This document shows, in pieces, positions 23,995 through 37,200 of a stretch of 64,000 nt of DNA. Position 1 is the stretch's first letter; every line of letters starts with the position of its first letter. Origin of the DNA: Mactromeris polynyma (taxonomy: Eukaryota > Mollusca > Bivalvia > Venerida > Mactridae); the NCBI GenBank assembly GCA_032209605.1, contig JASFXZ010000003.1:4776807-4840806 (forward strand), read 5' to 3'. Position numbers and translations under genes: made by a program. A model generated the notes under the pieces. That model was given only the letters and a program-made list of their open reading frames with translations, searched no databases and was not told the DNA's origin.

Positions 23995-26900
23995 ATAGAT
24001 TTTATTTTACAAAACAGTGGGGGGTAGACAAAGACCTGTGTGAATATCGGACGGAAACAAATAATAGGAACTACTCAATACTTAGTAAATCATCCATAAT
24101 AATAACAATACGTAATCACAGTTTGCTGATCATATTCATGTAACAATAAACTTCTAGGGAGCGCTTCTATGGGATTTACAACCTCTTCTGTAAGTGACGT
24201 CATTTCAAGAAATGTCACTATTTGCAAGGAGGAAGCAATATTTACTCTATATGGGCATTTTGTTTTCGCATTGCCATATGGGGCAAATATTGTTTACTGT
24301 CAGTACATGGTGATGTCACATGTTACGTTTTCTGGAAATGATTTCACTTAAAAAAGAGGTTGGAAATCATACAGCAGCGCTCGAATACATTATGTCTATC
24401 ACCACAATGATGTGTATATCTTATGTAAATAAAACACTTAACTTGGACAAACACACACATATACAACCTGAGACATCTTCTACTTTTTTAAAAGAAAATA
24501 ACAAAATTCTTGTTTTTCTGGTATTCAACTTTATCCACTTTGAAGTCTTCAAAATAGGGGAAACTCATTAAAGGGCTCATTTTAAATTCTAAACAGACTT
24601 GATGATAAAGAAAACCATGCACAAACTACTTTTTAGTAGGGCACTGAACAGAATATTCAAGTAATTCAAGTAATTAGACAGTTACAGTAAAGAGACATAA
24701 TTTGGCCTTTGTTGCATTTTTTTTATTAGACAAAAATTGTAGACTTTAAGGGCACAATAAGTGCAAACTTGAGTACAAATATTTATCTTAATATCGTAAG
24801 CTCTGAATTTTTCTGATACATTTTCAGAAAAAATTATCACAATACATAGTACTTTGGCCTCCATTTCATCAAACAACTGAAGTTCTTGGCAATAATTTTA
24901 TGAAATATTTAATACAAATCTGCTAGAGTGCGGGTAATATTTTCTATTAACATCCAATTTATCAATTTAATCAAACAATCCATTACAACTACAACTACCA
25001 GGGTTAAACCAGGGTTAAAACACTGGACTGCTGTTAATTCGTTTCTTGGTCACATAATTATGAGTAATAGCAGACTAAAGTACATCAATAAATGGATGAA
25101 ACACTATTACACCAATATCACAGATAATATAAATTAACAAAAAGTTTGAATCTTTTCCAAAAGTGGGAAAAGAAGATAGCATTAAATCAACAATACAGAC
25201 ATGTATTAAGATCACAAACTTAACAATGTTATCACCTACAATAAGACTATTAGTAAATGGTTCTTTCATAGAGGCATTTTCATTTTTTTAGCATCAGCAT
25301 TAAAATTATTTTCATTAGATCAGGGACACCAGTGGAGGCTTGGTAGAAATATTTAAACAAGTGTTTCTGTCGGTTGTGTTCAAATTTAAAAAAAAAAGTT
25401 CACTCAATGCAATTAGTAAAGATGACCTAACAAAAACAAAATACGCAAACAGACAGTGAGTAACAGAACAAAATATTAAGTACACATAATGATAAATGAT
25501 TTCATTTCTGTGTTACATATACTCAATAACCTGACAAAGACAAGACAAAAAGGTCAATATAACAAGCATGGACAGTTTTTCTAGTTAAAATATCTAAAAC
25601 AGAAATACATACTAAAAAGGTGGAAGCACACAGTAAGGCATAACTTAACAACTAAGGTCAGCATACACTATGAATGACCTAACAAAGACTTCACAAGAAC
25701 AAACAATAGCCCTGCGTTCAGTTACGGCTAACAATAGTAAACGTTACGAAACTGTTTTGTATCCCTGACCCACCGCATCACATTCACTGCACACAGGGAA
25801 CCAAATTGTAAACGTTACGAAACGTTAGCCACAAACACCTTTACTGAATGCAGGGCTGATTTAAGGTTTGATTACCAGTATAGCCAAATTTCATTTCTAG
25901 ACCTCTCCAAGTCCTACTGTATCAACTGTTCATCCACGTCAAATAGTAAGTTACCCAATCAAACTTGCGACATGATTTCGACATATAACTGCCGATAAAA
26001 ATCCCTAACAACCGATAGAGGCCAAGATATCAATCTTGTGATTGGTCAATTACCCGAGAGGGTCTAAAATTTGACTTTACTGCAAACCCAAGCAATAATA
26101 AACATCAACTGATGTTTAAAACGTGTTGATCAAATTGAATATAATTTATTTAACAATTTTCACATACCTAACTTTACATTTAGAATGCCCGACACAGACT
26201 GGGTTTATAAACAATATTTAAATTCAACAGGATCTTCACCTACAACAACTAGTCTGTGACTCAACTTAGCACCTTTTCAGAAATAATTCAGTGGGGCTTT
26301 AAAAATGTAAAGAAAAGGGAAGTGTACAACGTTAGATTTGATATATAGGTTTCTATAAGTGTGAAGAGACATTTCACTGAAATACATCCAAAAGAAGGCA
26401 AAAACAATCTTTTCTAGGAAAATCAACTTATACCAGATTTTCAAGACTTAATTATAGAATGTATTTATGAAGTTTCTGACTGATACATTACAAATAAAGA
26501 CATACTGTTTTAGAGAAATGATGACATACAACACACAATTCCAGTTACTAGGGTGCAAGGCACATTGTTGACGTAGGTAATGTAGAGACGATATGTTACC
26601 ATAGCAACAAACAGAAGGCACTAGCCATAAGACAGACAAGACATAGGAGATTGCACTAATATGATAGTCAACTGTGACAGAATATATGCACATAACATGA
26701 ATTACAGGCAAGGATATGATGCTTTACATGGACACATTGCCAAAATGTCACATAAATTTCACGCCAAGACCTTGCGACACGTCCGTCAAGACCATGCGAC
26801 ACGTCCGTTTTAAGTTGAAGTTCAGACAAGTGCGTATTGACAATTAGGTATATTTTTCATGGGTTTAACAATATCAAATTATTTATACATACAATTCAAT

Positions 26901-27933
26901 CTTTGAACACCAGTAGTTGGATATATAGTTGAAGAATTTTTTCATTGCAATTAAACTTTGTACACAACATTTCGATACCAAGCATAATTCATGTACATAG
27001 ATTGTGTCAACAGTTGACCAGACAATGTAATTTGCACAAGATGTGAGTAGATATAAGTATTTGAATATAATTATACACTATTTTTTGTACCAGAAATGGT
27101 TTTACAATGAACAAAATGGTGTATAGAAATATATGACAGAAACATTATACAGATTACAGATAAACATGTCAGTAGATATATATATTTCTCATTAAATACA
27201 TAAAAAAAACAATCACTATAAATAAATCAACTTTGTATAGAAATAACAAAAAAAAATAACATAATGTTGATACATTCAGTCCAGACATACAGACGTACAG
27301 ACGTAATGCCGATATCATATTCTGTTATCAAAACACGTACAATGTGATTACGAAAGCAGACGGTACATTAGTATCGATACCAAAAATAGAACAGAACACA
27401 AAGCAGCGAAATTAATAAAGCAATTAACTGACTAATTAATTTGCAACAATTAAAAGATCACAGACTACTATTAAATGCCAACTAACAGATTTGTGAATAG
27501 TACCCAATTTTCAAATTCGAACTATTAAAAACAAAACGATAACAAGATGGTGGGAAAGTATTTCACGGAAAATTGGGAGTAATCTATCACAAAGGCACAT
27601 ACATAATACTGACTGTATTGTTGTATAATAAATAAATCGTAGAAATTGAATCAAGTGCGTCGTCTGATCAGCACCTGTACATATAGTGAGCTTTTTAAAC
27701 ACTATGTACACAAGCGTTATCCCCTAAATATATAAAATTTAAAACTAATAAAGTTCTAAAGCACTCTATGACATTTCAAAAGGTTTTATACACAGATTAA
27801 TAAAATATTCTGTTATCACATAAATACACAAAACAATTTCCAAAACAATTTTGCTTAAAAGTTATTGCTAAGTCACTCCTATCCCACAATGCAACATTCT
27901 TCCCACAATGCAACATTTTTGCTATCCCATAAT
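23995..27933 (-). other. probable 3' UTR and downstream region of the QRICH2-like gene
   Basis: Beyond the TGA there is about 3.9 kb of AT-rich sequence with no supported coding exon on either strand. A canonical poly(A) signal on the - strand (AATAAA within GTAAAATAAAATC, near 24001-24007) could end a long 3' UTR; other - strand signals are closer. It contains one foldback element (25708-25858). The extent is a guess. Confidence 0.3.
25708..25858. mobile_element. foldback element, family D
   Basis: AGCCCTGCGTTCAGTTACGG ... CTGAATGCAGGGCT, with AAACGTTACGAAAC present twice inside. It lies in the region downstream of the QRICH2-like gene. Confidence 0.7.
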
Positions 27934-28251
27934 TCAATTGCTTGTTACTTCAGCAGACGGCATATCTAACTGAATGGTTTGCTCTGTAGCTTGTTCCTCT
28001 ACATTGCCTTCAGGGGAACCAAATGCTTCCCTTGCTGGTTCCAGAAGAGGAGGAGCCGTTTCCTGCGGCTCTTGTCTGGGTACCTTAGCGGACACTGGCC
28101 TGGATCCCTGTTGCTGACCTGAAGAGGATGGCCTAGGGGATGGTGGAGTCCTTGCCGATACTGGACGAGCTCGTTGCTGGGTAACCAATGGTGATTGAGG
28201 TGCCCTCGGTCGATACTGAGGCTGAGGGCTGGTGGATCTGACATTCATACT
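27934..28251 (-). CDS. QRICH2-like: QRICH2-like last exon, with stop
   Basis: Acceptor ACTTCAG, 105 codons and TGA. The C-terminus is Ser/Pro/Arg/Gln-rich and likely disordered (ARPVSARTPPSPRPSSSG), ending MPSAEVTSN. Confidence 0.9.
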   Translation of the reverse strand, partial: SMNVRSTSPQPQYRPRAPQSPLVTQQRARPVSARTPPSPRPSSSGQQQGSRPVSAKVPRQEPQETAPPLLEPAREAFGSPEGNVEEQATEQTIQLDMPSAEVTSN

Positions 28252-31200
28252 CTGAAGTAGATAGAAATGTAACCATGTAAGTTACTAAACACACTCAGTT
28301 GTTGAACAATTCTGTAAGTTTGCATTAGTACATGATCTATTAATATGAGTAGCAAAATAATGTTCATTTGACAATGAAACGGATTGAAATGAAATAATGA
28401 TAAATAACCAAAATGCACCTATTAAACTAGTTTTTTCAAATTGATTAAGACAGGTGAATGATACAAACCATTGTATTGTTGTTATTCTGTCCTAGAGTAG
28501 TTGGGAATCGAGCCTCTAATTTCTGTACATTGCGCCCCTCATTACGTCCTCTATAGATGTGACCATCTGCTCCCTGGATATCCATTTCTTCCCTATAAAC
28601 AATATGCATATATTGTTTGTATTGCTGATTTTGTAAGTGATGTTTGTGTTACAATGGTTGAAATACATGTATCAAATTTGTAAGTGATGTTTGTGTTACA
28701 ATGGTTGAAATACATGTATCGAATTTGTAAGTGATGTTTGTGTTACAATGGTTGCAATACATGTATTGAATTTGTAAGTGATGTTTGTGTTACAATGGTT
28801 GCAATACATGTATTGAATTTGTAAGTGATGTTTGTGTTACAATGGTTGCAATACATGTATCAAATTTGTAAGTGATGTTTGTGTTACAATGGTTGCAATA
28901 CATGTATCGAATTTGTAAGTGATGTTTGTGTTACAATGGTTGCAATACATGTATCGAATTTGTAAGTGATGTTTGTGTTACAATGGTTGCAATACATGTA
29001 TTGAATTTGTAAGTGATGTTTGTGTTACAATGGTTGCAATACATGTATTGAATTTGTAAGTGATGTTTGTGTTACAATGGTTGCAATACATGTATTGAAT
29101 TTGTAAGTGATGTTTGTGTTACAATGGTTGCAATACATGTATTGAATTTGTAAGTGATGTTTGTGTTACAATGGTTGCAATACATGTATCAAATTTGTAA
29201 GTGATGTTTGTGTTACAATGGTTGCAATACATGTATCGAATTTGTAAGTGATGTTTGTGTTACAATGGTTGCAATACATGTATTGAATTTGTAAGTGATG
29301 TTTGTGTTACAATGGTTGCAATACATGTATCAAATTTGTAAGTGATGTTTGTGTTACAATGGTTGCAATACATGTATCGAATTTGTAAGTGATGTTTGTG
29401 TTACAATGGTTGCAATACATGTATCGAATTTGTAAGTGATGTTTGTGTTACAATGGTTGCAATACATGTATTGAATTTGTAAGTGATGTTTGTGTTACAA
29501 TGGTTGCAATACATGTATTGAATTTGTAAGTGATGTTTGTGTTACAATGGTTGCAATACATGTATCAAATTTGTAAGTGATGTTTGTGTTACAATGGTTG
29601 CAATACATGTATTGAATTTGTAAGTGATGTTTGTGTTACAATGGTTGAAATACATGTATTGAATTTGTAAGTGATGTTTGTGTTACAATGGTTGCAATAC
29701 ATGTATCGAATTTGTAAGTGATGTTTGTGTTACAATGGTTGCAATACATGTATCGAGTTTGTAAGAAACACGAGTAGTCAAACTTGTGATTTTCTCAAAA
29801 AATGCTACATGTACACATTGGTATTGTTAATGATATACACAAAGGGGTAGCCATTTACAAGCTAAACAAGAGATGTTTGTAAAACATTATGCCCCCCCCT
29901 GTGACCTTGACCTTTGACCCCATGACCCTAAAATCGATAGGTTCCTCTGCTACCTAAGGTGAATGTGTGGACCAAGTTTGAGGATGATAGGTCAAGGGGT
30001 TCTTGAGTTATTGATCGGAAACTAAAATGTTACGGACCGACTGATGACCAAACGACATACCGACCAACCGACCGACATGTGCAAACCAATATGCGCACAA
30101 TATGTTTCAAAATGCACAAAAAGCAGAATACAATACAGTTGACCTCGTTCATTCGAAATCATTGGGTCCAAAATTTAATTTCGAATAATACATGGTTTCG
30201 AATAGCCCATTTTAATTTGACTGCCTAAGAAGATACATCGGGACATGATATTTATTTAGGATGATATCAAGTATTCAGATAGAAGGTTGTCGAATAAACG
30301 AGGTCCGTTTGTATTTGCAAAATTTTGCTAAATAACTTACTTTGTTGCTGGAATAATAATTGCTTCATCTTCCCTGAACAAGTGGCTGAAAAATAGATGA
30401 CATTTCAAATATATGGTGAATTTAAGTGTTTACTTTAATTCACTGGCCAATAGTCTTTCGATATTTTATGTTAAGATAAACTTAGTCAATGAAAGTTAAA
30501 CAAAACTTTTGCCTCCTTTGGTTTGCACAACAAATACAGAAATTGCACAGTTTGTATCATTCAGTTCTTTAGTTCTCGAGAGTAGGTTTCTTCTAACATT
30601 TACTTAATAGATAACTAAAATGGTAATTTGGTATCATAACTACTAAAGTTTTAAATACAGTAAAGCCTCAATAATAAGACCACCCTTAGGACCCTTGAAA
30701 ACTGGTCTTAATATTGAGGTGGTCAACATATTGAGGTGGAATCAAGAGCAAAGCAGTGAAAATGGACTTGAAAATTGTGTTCTTAATATTGAGGTGGTCT
30801 TATTATTGAGGTGGTCTTTAAATGAGATTTAACTGTACTTTTCCACAGAAGTCCAACAAATTAACAAAACATTTGTTTACATTCTTTAGAAAATTATATA
30901 TCTTTACCTCAGGTGGGTCAATTTTGTGTTTCGTTTATGAGGGTAAGTCATTGTATGACTTCCTCCACACGGTCTCGGCGTTGCATAATAATCTGTCACC
31001 TCAGGATTTACGAAACTGAAAAAATACCATACAATGCACTACATATATCAAAGTTCAACAATAACACCAAAGCATTAAGGCATACTAGCAAACAGAATAG
31101 CAGAATCTAACTGGTGACATATTAGCGTTATAAAAGAAAATGACAGAGAGAGAGAGAGATAAACTATCTAGATAGTCAAAGAAGTAAAAGTGAACAGAAT

Positions 31201-34200
31201 ATTAGTAGCAGGTACACACCAAACATGCATTAAGTAGTCTAGTAGGATAAGACATGCAATGTTAGCCGAAGAATGAGAAAAAAATTATAAGCACACTAGT
31301 CTACAATGTTACATCAAACACATACCTTATGAAAATGTCTGAAACAAAATGATATAAAGAGTTCTCACAAATTTGATACCTTCAGACAAAGCAGCAGACT
31401 ACAAGTTCTGTACTTGCATTTGGTGGAGATAGCCTTCCCAAATATGAAGCCATCTCTTAGCCTGCAAGACCGTAAAATTCTTTCCGAGATTGGAAAGTTT
31501 AAAAATATTTTCTGAGGAAAAGTTATTGCCGTAGCAGACTACAAAGAATCAATCAGTAACGCTGCTGACGACTTTTGCATTGATCGACTATCGGCAATTT
31601 TCTGAAAACCGAAAGCCATCCAAACATACACTTTTATTTACATTGTGAGAACTCTTATATCGCAAACAATATAACGTGTAACATGCACTTACTTCTGTGA
31701 ATACTGTGCAAGTGATTCTAAGTCTTGTTTAAAGTGAACTAGGAAAGCTCTTAGATCTGATTTTTTCAGCGATGCAAGCTGTTTCTCAGCAAGGGCTCGC
31801 TCAAAGTTCATCACATTCTTACCAGCATTGTAACTATATTGAAACAAATAGCAAACAAAGTTCACAGAGAACAGCAATATTATCAGTTCAGATTGCCATT
31901 GATTTACATATAGATCAACTCATTTTAACAAAGGCTCACTGTAAATGCTCATGAAACACGATGGCAGTTATGTCAGAATTGTACAGCCAATGCGCAATTT
32001 GAATATTAACTTAAAGTTGAACGCAAAAACTGTAGCCAGCAATAGAAACCCCAAGTGACGTTCATCAGTGTATGACTGCAAGACATTATTGAATTAAACT
32101 GCATGCTTTTCAAGAATTCATGAGCACAGGAGATCATCAGGAGTTCTCTCCCTTTATCCCTTCCAGAGTTCTCTCCCTTTATCCCTTCCAGAGTTCTCTC
32201 CCTTTATCCACACTATAGTATATGTATACATTGTTTAACATAAACATATACTATAGAAATGAATAGAAGGGGAGAGAACTTGTGACAATCTCCTGCGCTC
32301 TTGAGAATGGCAAGAAATGTGCTTATACCAACCGCCCACATCTTGTCATTGATTACAGGTACCCCTAGTGTTAGACATGGGACCCACAGTCTGTTATCTC
32401 AATTGTTTAAGCTTGCAAACACTTTTATAAGACTATTACTGTGTCTGGCCATGTGAGTGTTAGTACAAGAACAAACAGTGAAAACTTCTCCCGACAATCT
32501 GTATGTATTTACTGAAGTTAACGAAGATGTAAACAATTATGTAAACAAGAAATAAATGTTTGAACTATTTTATATACTACCGTAGTTATTGGTATACTAG
32601 TAGCAGATAATTGTTTATTCAAACATCTCAGGTAAAATTTTAATTTATAGTGCTGTTTTATTAACTGTGAATGCATGAACATATAACCTGGACCATAACA
32701 TTTCAAAATAGCTGTATTGAAATGTTTGTGGCTGTCAATAAGCTTGACAGAGAAAAAGCTGCGGTTGTGTTTTGACAAAAAAGTAATCCAAACACCAGTC
32801 TTAGTTTTACGCGCAAGACCATTCCTTTACCTAAATTGACAAAGATCAGTCCTGAAGTTTGTACGCCTGTTTGCAATCAGTCCAACAGCACTATACTTGT
32901 CCTTAAAATCACTGCATTAGTTAAATGTATGCTTATTTGTTTAGTCAAAGCATACCAGACATACATACAGCAGTTTTCACTGGTTGTTCAGAGAAAGTGT
33001 GAGTGATGTTAAATGAATTGAAAGTTTGTAATACGATGAGTAAAATATACAACAAAACAAACAGAATAGTACAAATAAAGAAAAAAGAAAGGCAAAGTAT
33101 GCAAATAAAATATAAAATTACAATTTCAAACATATTTTGATAATCTGTAAAAATTAAGACTGATAGTTTATCGTAGGTTAAATATACATGTATCATATCT
33201 TTATAAGATCATTATACGAGTAGTACATCATTTATAGTTTAAACTCAATCAAAATGTACCTTTTCATGAAATTTTACTGAAATCATGCTTAGAATGATAT
33301 CTCTGACAATATGTTTCATTTAGAGATCATGTACCAGTATACCACCTTCCAACAATACTTTCAAATATTATGTAGAACAAGTCAAACAAATTGTTCAAGG
33401 CTTATGATATTCCCAAGACATTACTAAGTAAAAGCGCTGATTTAATTAAAACGTTTTTTTTTAATTTATAGTTTACTCAGAATAAGAGAACTTTAATCAT
33501 TGATATATTTACATCTAAACAAAGTTTTAACAATGTATTTACTCAATCATTGTGTCTTTTTTATTTCACATGAAACATGAACACCAATCATAAACTTAGT
33601 GACAGAGTCTTAACAAAGTGATCTAGATCATGGACAGTGATATAACTGTGCTCACACTTTGATATTTATGCTCATGCTCTTTCTTTTACAGCATGCTCAC
33701 TGCCATACATATTATGCTCACTGCAATAAACTATGCTCATGCATAATGATATTCAAATTTAACGAATGAACACTAATTATCTTTTATAAGTTTGAGGAGT
33801 ACAATTTTTGCTTTATCTTTAGTTTTCCATGTTGAAACACTAGCCCACAGTAAGAACTCGGATTAAATAACGAAATATCTAGCTTATGATATACCAAAAA
33901 ATATTATATGGTGCATTTCACAAATGTTTTGGTACATCATAATAACAGTACTGCATTCAGACCTTAGAATATAGGGATTTTGTTATGGGTTGGAAGCTGA
34001 AGACTTTATCAACTTTGAGAAGTCAAAGGTAAAACATGGAAAATTACATACATGGGGCAATCAAACTTGTTATGATATTGGTAAGATCAAACTTACTATG
34101 ATATTGGGACAATCAACCGGGCTATGATATTAGGACAAACATGCTATTATAATAAAACAAATGTGCTATGCTTTTGGGACCACCAAACTTGCTATATACG

Positions 34201-37200
34201 ATAGTAGGACAATAAATATTGCTAATATGATAATGGGTCAATTAAATTTGCTATGATACTAGGTCAATCGAACTTGCTATGATACTGGGTCAATCAAACT
34301 TGCTATGATGCTGGGTCAATCAAACTTGCTATGATACTAGTCAATCAAACTTGCAATGATGCTGGGTCAATCAAACTTGCTATGATGCTGGGTCAATCGA
34401 ACTTGCTATGATACTGGGTCAATCAAACTTGCTATGATACTGGGTCAATCAAACTTGCTATGATGCTGGGTCAATCAAACTTGCTATGATGCTGGGTCAA
34501 TCAAACTTGCTATGATACTGGGTCAATCAAACTTGCTATGATACTGGGTCAATCAAACTTGCTATGATACTGGGTCAATCAAACTTGCTATGATACTGGG
34601 TCAATCAAACTTGCTATGATACTGGGTCAATCAAACTTGCTATGTTACTGGGTCACTCAAACTTGCTATGAAAGTGCGACAATCAAACTTATATTGGGAA
34701 AATTAAACTGTAACTATGATATTAGGACAATCAAAAGGTTAAAATGATATGAGAGAAATTAAACTTGCTATAATATTGTGGTGCTCATGCTCAGACTGGT
34801 GATATAATATATTCAATCAATTACACATGCCAAAAGTCAATCAGTCACATGGTCTGATACTCACCTCTTTTGGGTAGACAAGCATTTACCCCTAACATAA
34901 CTAAAAAGAATTCCATGCTTTATTCTTAATTTTACAAAACAGATGATTAAATATTACACATGGAATTTGTTTTGTTTTAATTATTTGAGAGTAATGAGTC
35001 TATACAAATGGTCGAAAATAAAAACAAACAGACTAACCGAAGACATACTAAAGGTAAAAGAAACAAAAAGAAATTGGTATAAAAGCTAATGTTGAAGATT
35101 CAGCGAATAATAATCAGACAGAATAATCAAAATCATAATCAGGCTAAGATGCGGAAAGATAAAATAATACAGGAAAATAAATTAAGTGTAAATATAAGAC
35201 AACATGCATGCATTTCTACACAAAGAACGCAACATTTACAATCATTTAGACTGTAATGAAGTATTCACATTGACATTCTCATGCAAACGCTACAAAATAG
35301 GCCATGCAGTATTCCAACAAACTAAGGGAGATATGAAAGGTTAAGACAATTATGCACATAAAAAGGATATGTAATCAAGAGATAAAATCAAGGTAAGTTA
35401 TAAACATGGGAAAACATCTAAGAAGGAAATCGTTACCAGGATTTAGGTGACTTGTCCGCACCGTGATAAATTCTATCAGATCAAAACATGTAGGTGGTTA
35501 AATTTTATTCAAACATGTTACAGTACAAATTAATCCTGAAGAAACAGTTATCAAACATGTGTTATCTGTAAAAACCTTCCTAGGTTATCATTTATTATGC
35601 TTGAGTTTGTAGACATATTAGCGCATCAATTCAACATAAAGTAGAAGAGCCTTTCTTCATCAGCCAGAAAATGACAAAGACAAATGAAAGACTCAAGAAG
35701 CAGAGACTACCTTTCTTCATCAGCCAGAAAATGACAAAGACAAAAGAAAGACTCAAGAAGCAGAGACTATCTTTCTTCATCAGCCAGAAAATGACAAAGA
35801 CAAATGAAAGACGCAAGAAGCAGAGACTACCTTTCTTCATCAGCCAGAAAATGACAAAGACAAAAGAAAGACTCAAGAAGCAGAGACTACCTTTCTTCAT
35901 CAGCCAGAAAATGACAAAGACAAAAGAAAGACTCAAGAAGCAGAGACTATCTTTCTTCATCAGCCAGAAAATGACAAAGACAAATGAAAGACTCTAGAAG
36001 CAGAGACTACCTTTCTTCATCAGCCAGAAAATGACAAAGACAAAAGAAAGACTCAAGAAGCAGAGACTACCTTTCTTCATCAGCCAGAAAATGACAAAGA
36101 CAAAAGAAAGACTCAAGAAGCAGAGACTACCTTTCTTCATCAGCCAGAAAATGACAAAGACAAATGAAAGACTCTAGAAGCAGAGACTACCTTTCTTCAT
36201 CAGCCAGAAAATGACAAAGACAAAAGAAAGACTCAAGAAGCAGAGACTACCTTTCTTCATCAGCCAGAAAATGACAAAGACAAAAGAAAGACTCAAGAAG
36301 CAGAGACTACCTTTCTTCATCAGCCAGAAAATGACAAAGACAAAAGAAAGACTCAAGAAGCAGAGACTACCTTTCTTCATCAGCCAGAAAATGACAAAGA
36401 CAAATGAAAGACTCAAGAAGCAGAGACTACCTTTCTTCATCAGCCAGAAAATGACAAAGACAAAAGAAAGACTCAAGAAGCAGAGACTAACTTTCTTCAT
36501 CAGCCAGAAAATGACAAAGACAAAAGAAAGACTCAAGAAGCAGAGACTACCTTTCTTCATCAGCCAGAAAATGACAAAGACAAAAGAAAGACTCAAGAAG
36601 CAGAGACTACCTTTCTTCATCAGCCAGAAAATGACAAAGACAAATGAAAGACTCTAGAAGCAGAGACTACCTTTCTTCATCAGCCAGAAAATGACAAAGA
36701 CAAATGAAAGACTCAAGAAGCAGAGACTACCTTTCTTTTATCAGCCAGAAAATGACAAAGACAAATAAAAGACTCCAGAAGCAGAGACAAGGGGCCATAT
36801 GTACATGTATAAGTCAAATGTTATCATTAAGACATAACAGTGGAGATACTAAGCGAAATGACTGAAGCAAAAACTAAGTATTAACATTTAATAAAAATAC
36901 ATGAAAACATTGGCCTGAGACAAGAAATAAAGAAAGTGGACATTACAGAACAATATTATGGGGCAAATGACTAAGTAAAATGGTATAAACATAAATATGG
37001 GCAAGAAATGTGCTAAGAATGAACAATAGAATTCCAGAAAGCCACCAAAATGGACAGCATCAGGAAAGAGAAGGCCATGGAGACCTCTTGGATGAGAACT
37101 GTAACAGCAGCAGAGCTACAAGATACAGGTTACATCCAGGGCAAACTGGAGGACATTGTTGTGGCCTGATGTGACATATGTCATACTCTGGATGGTGAGG

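Noticed and set aside
28624..29765. CRISPR-like array
   Set aside because: The units abut directly with no variable spacers, and the genome is eukaryotic. It is a minisatellite.
31325..31337. A 13-nt microexon between TTTCAG and GTATG on the - strand
   Set aside because: Its length is not a multiple of three, and the flanking exons already join in phase.
35671..36657. Open frames of 108-148 codons on both strands of the 60-bp array, seemingly a repeat protein
   Set aside because: The unit length is a multiple of three without stops, so open frames arise automatically. Both strands are equally open and there are no splice or promoter signals.
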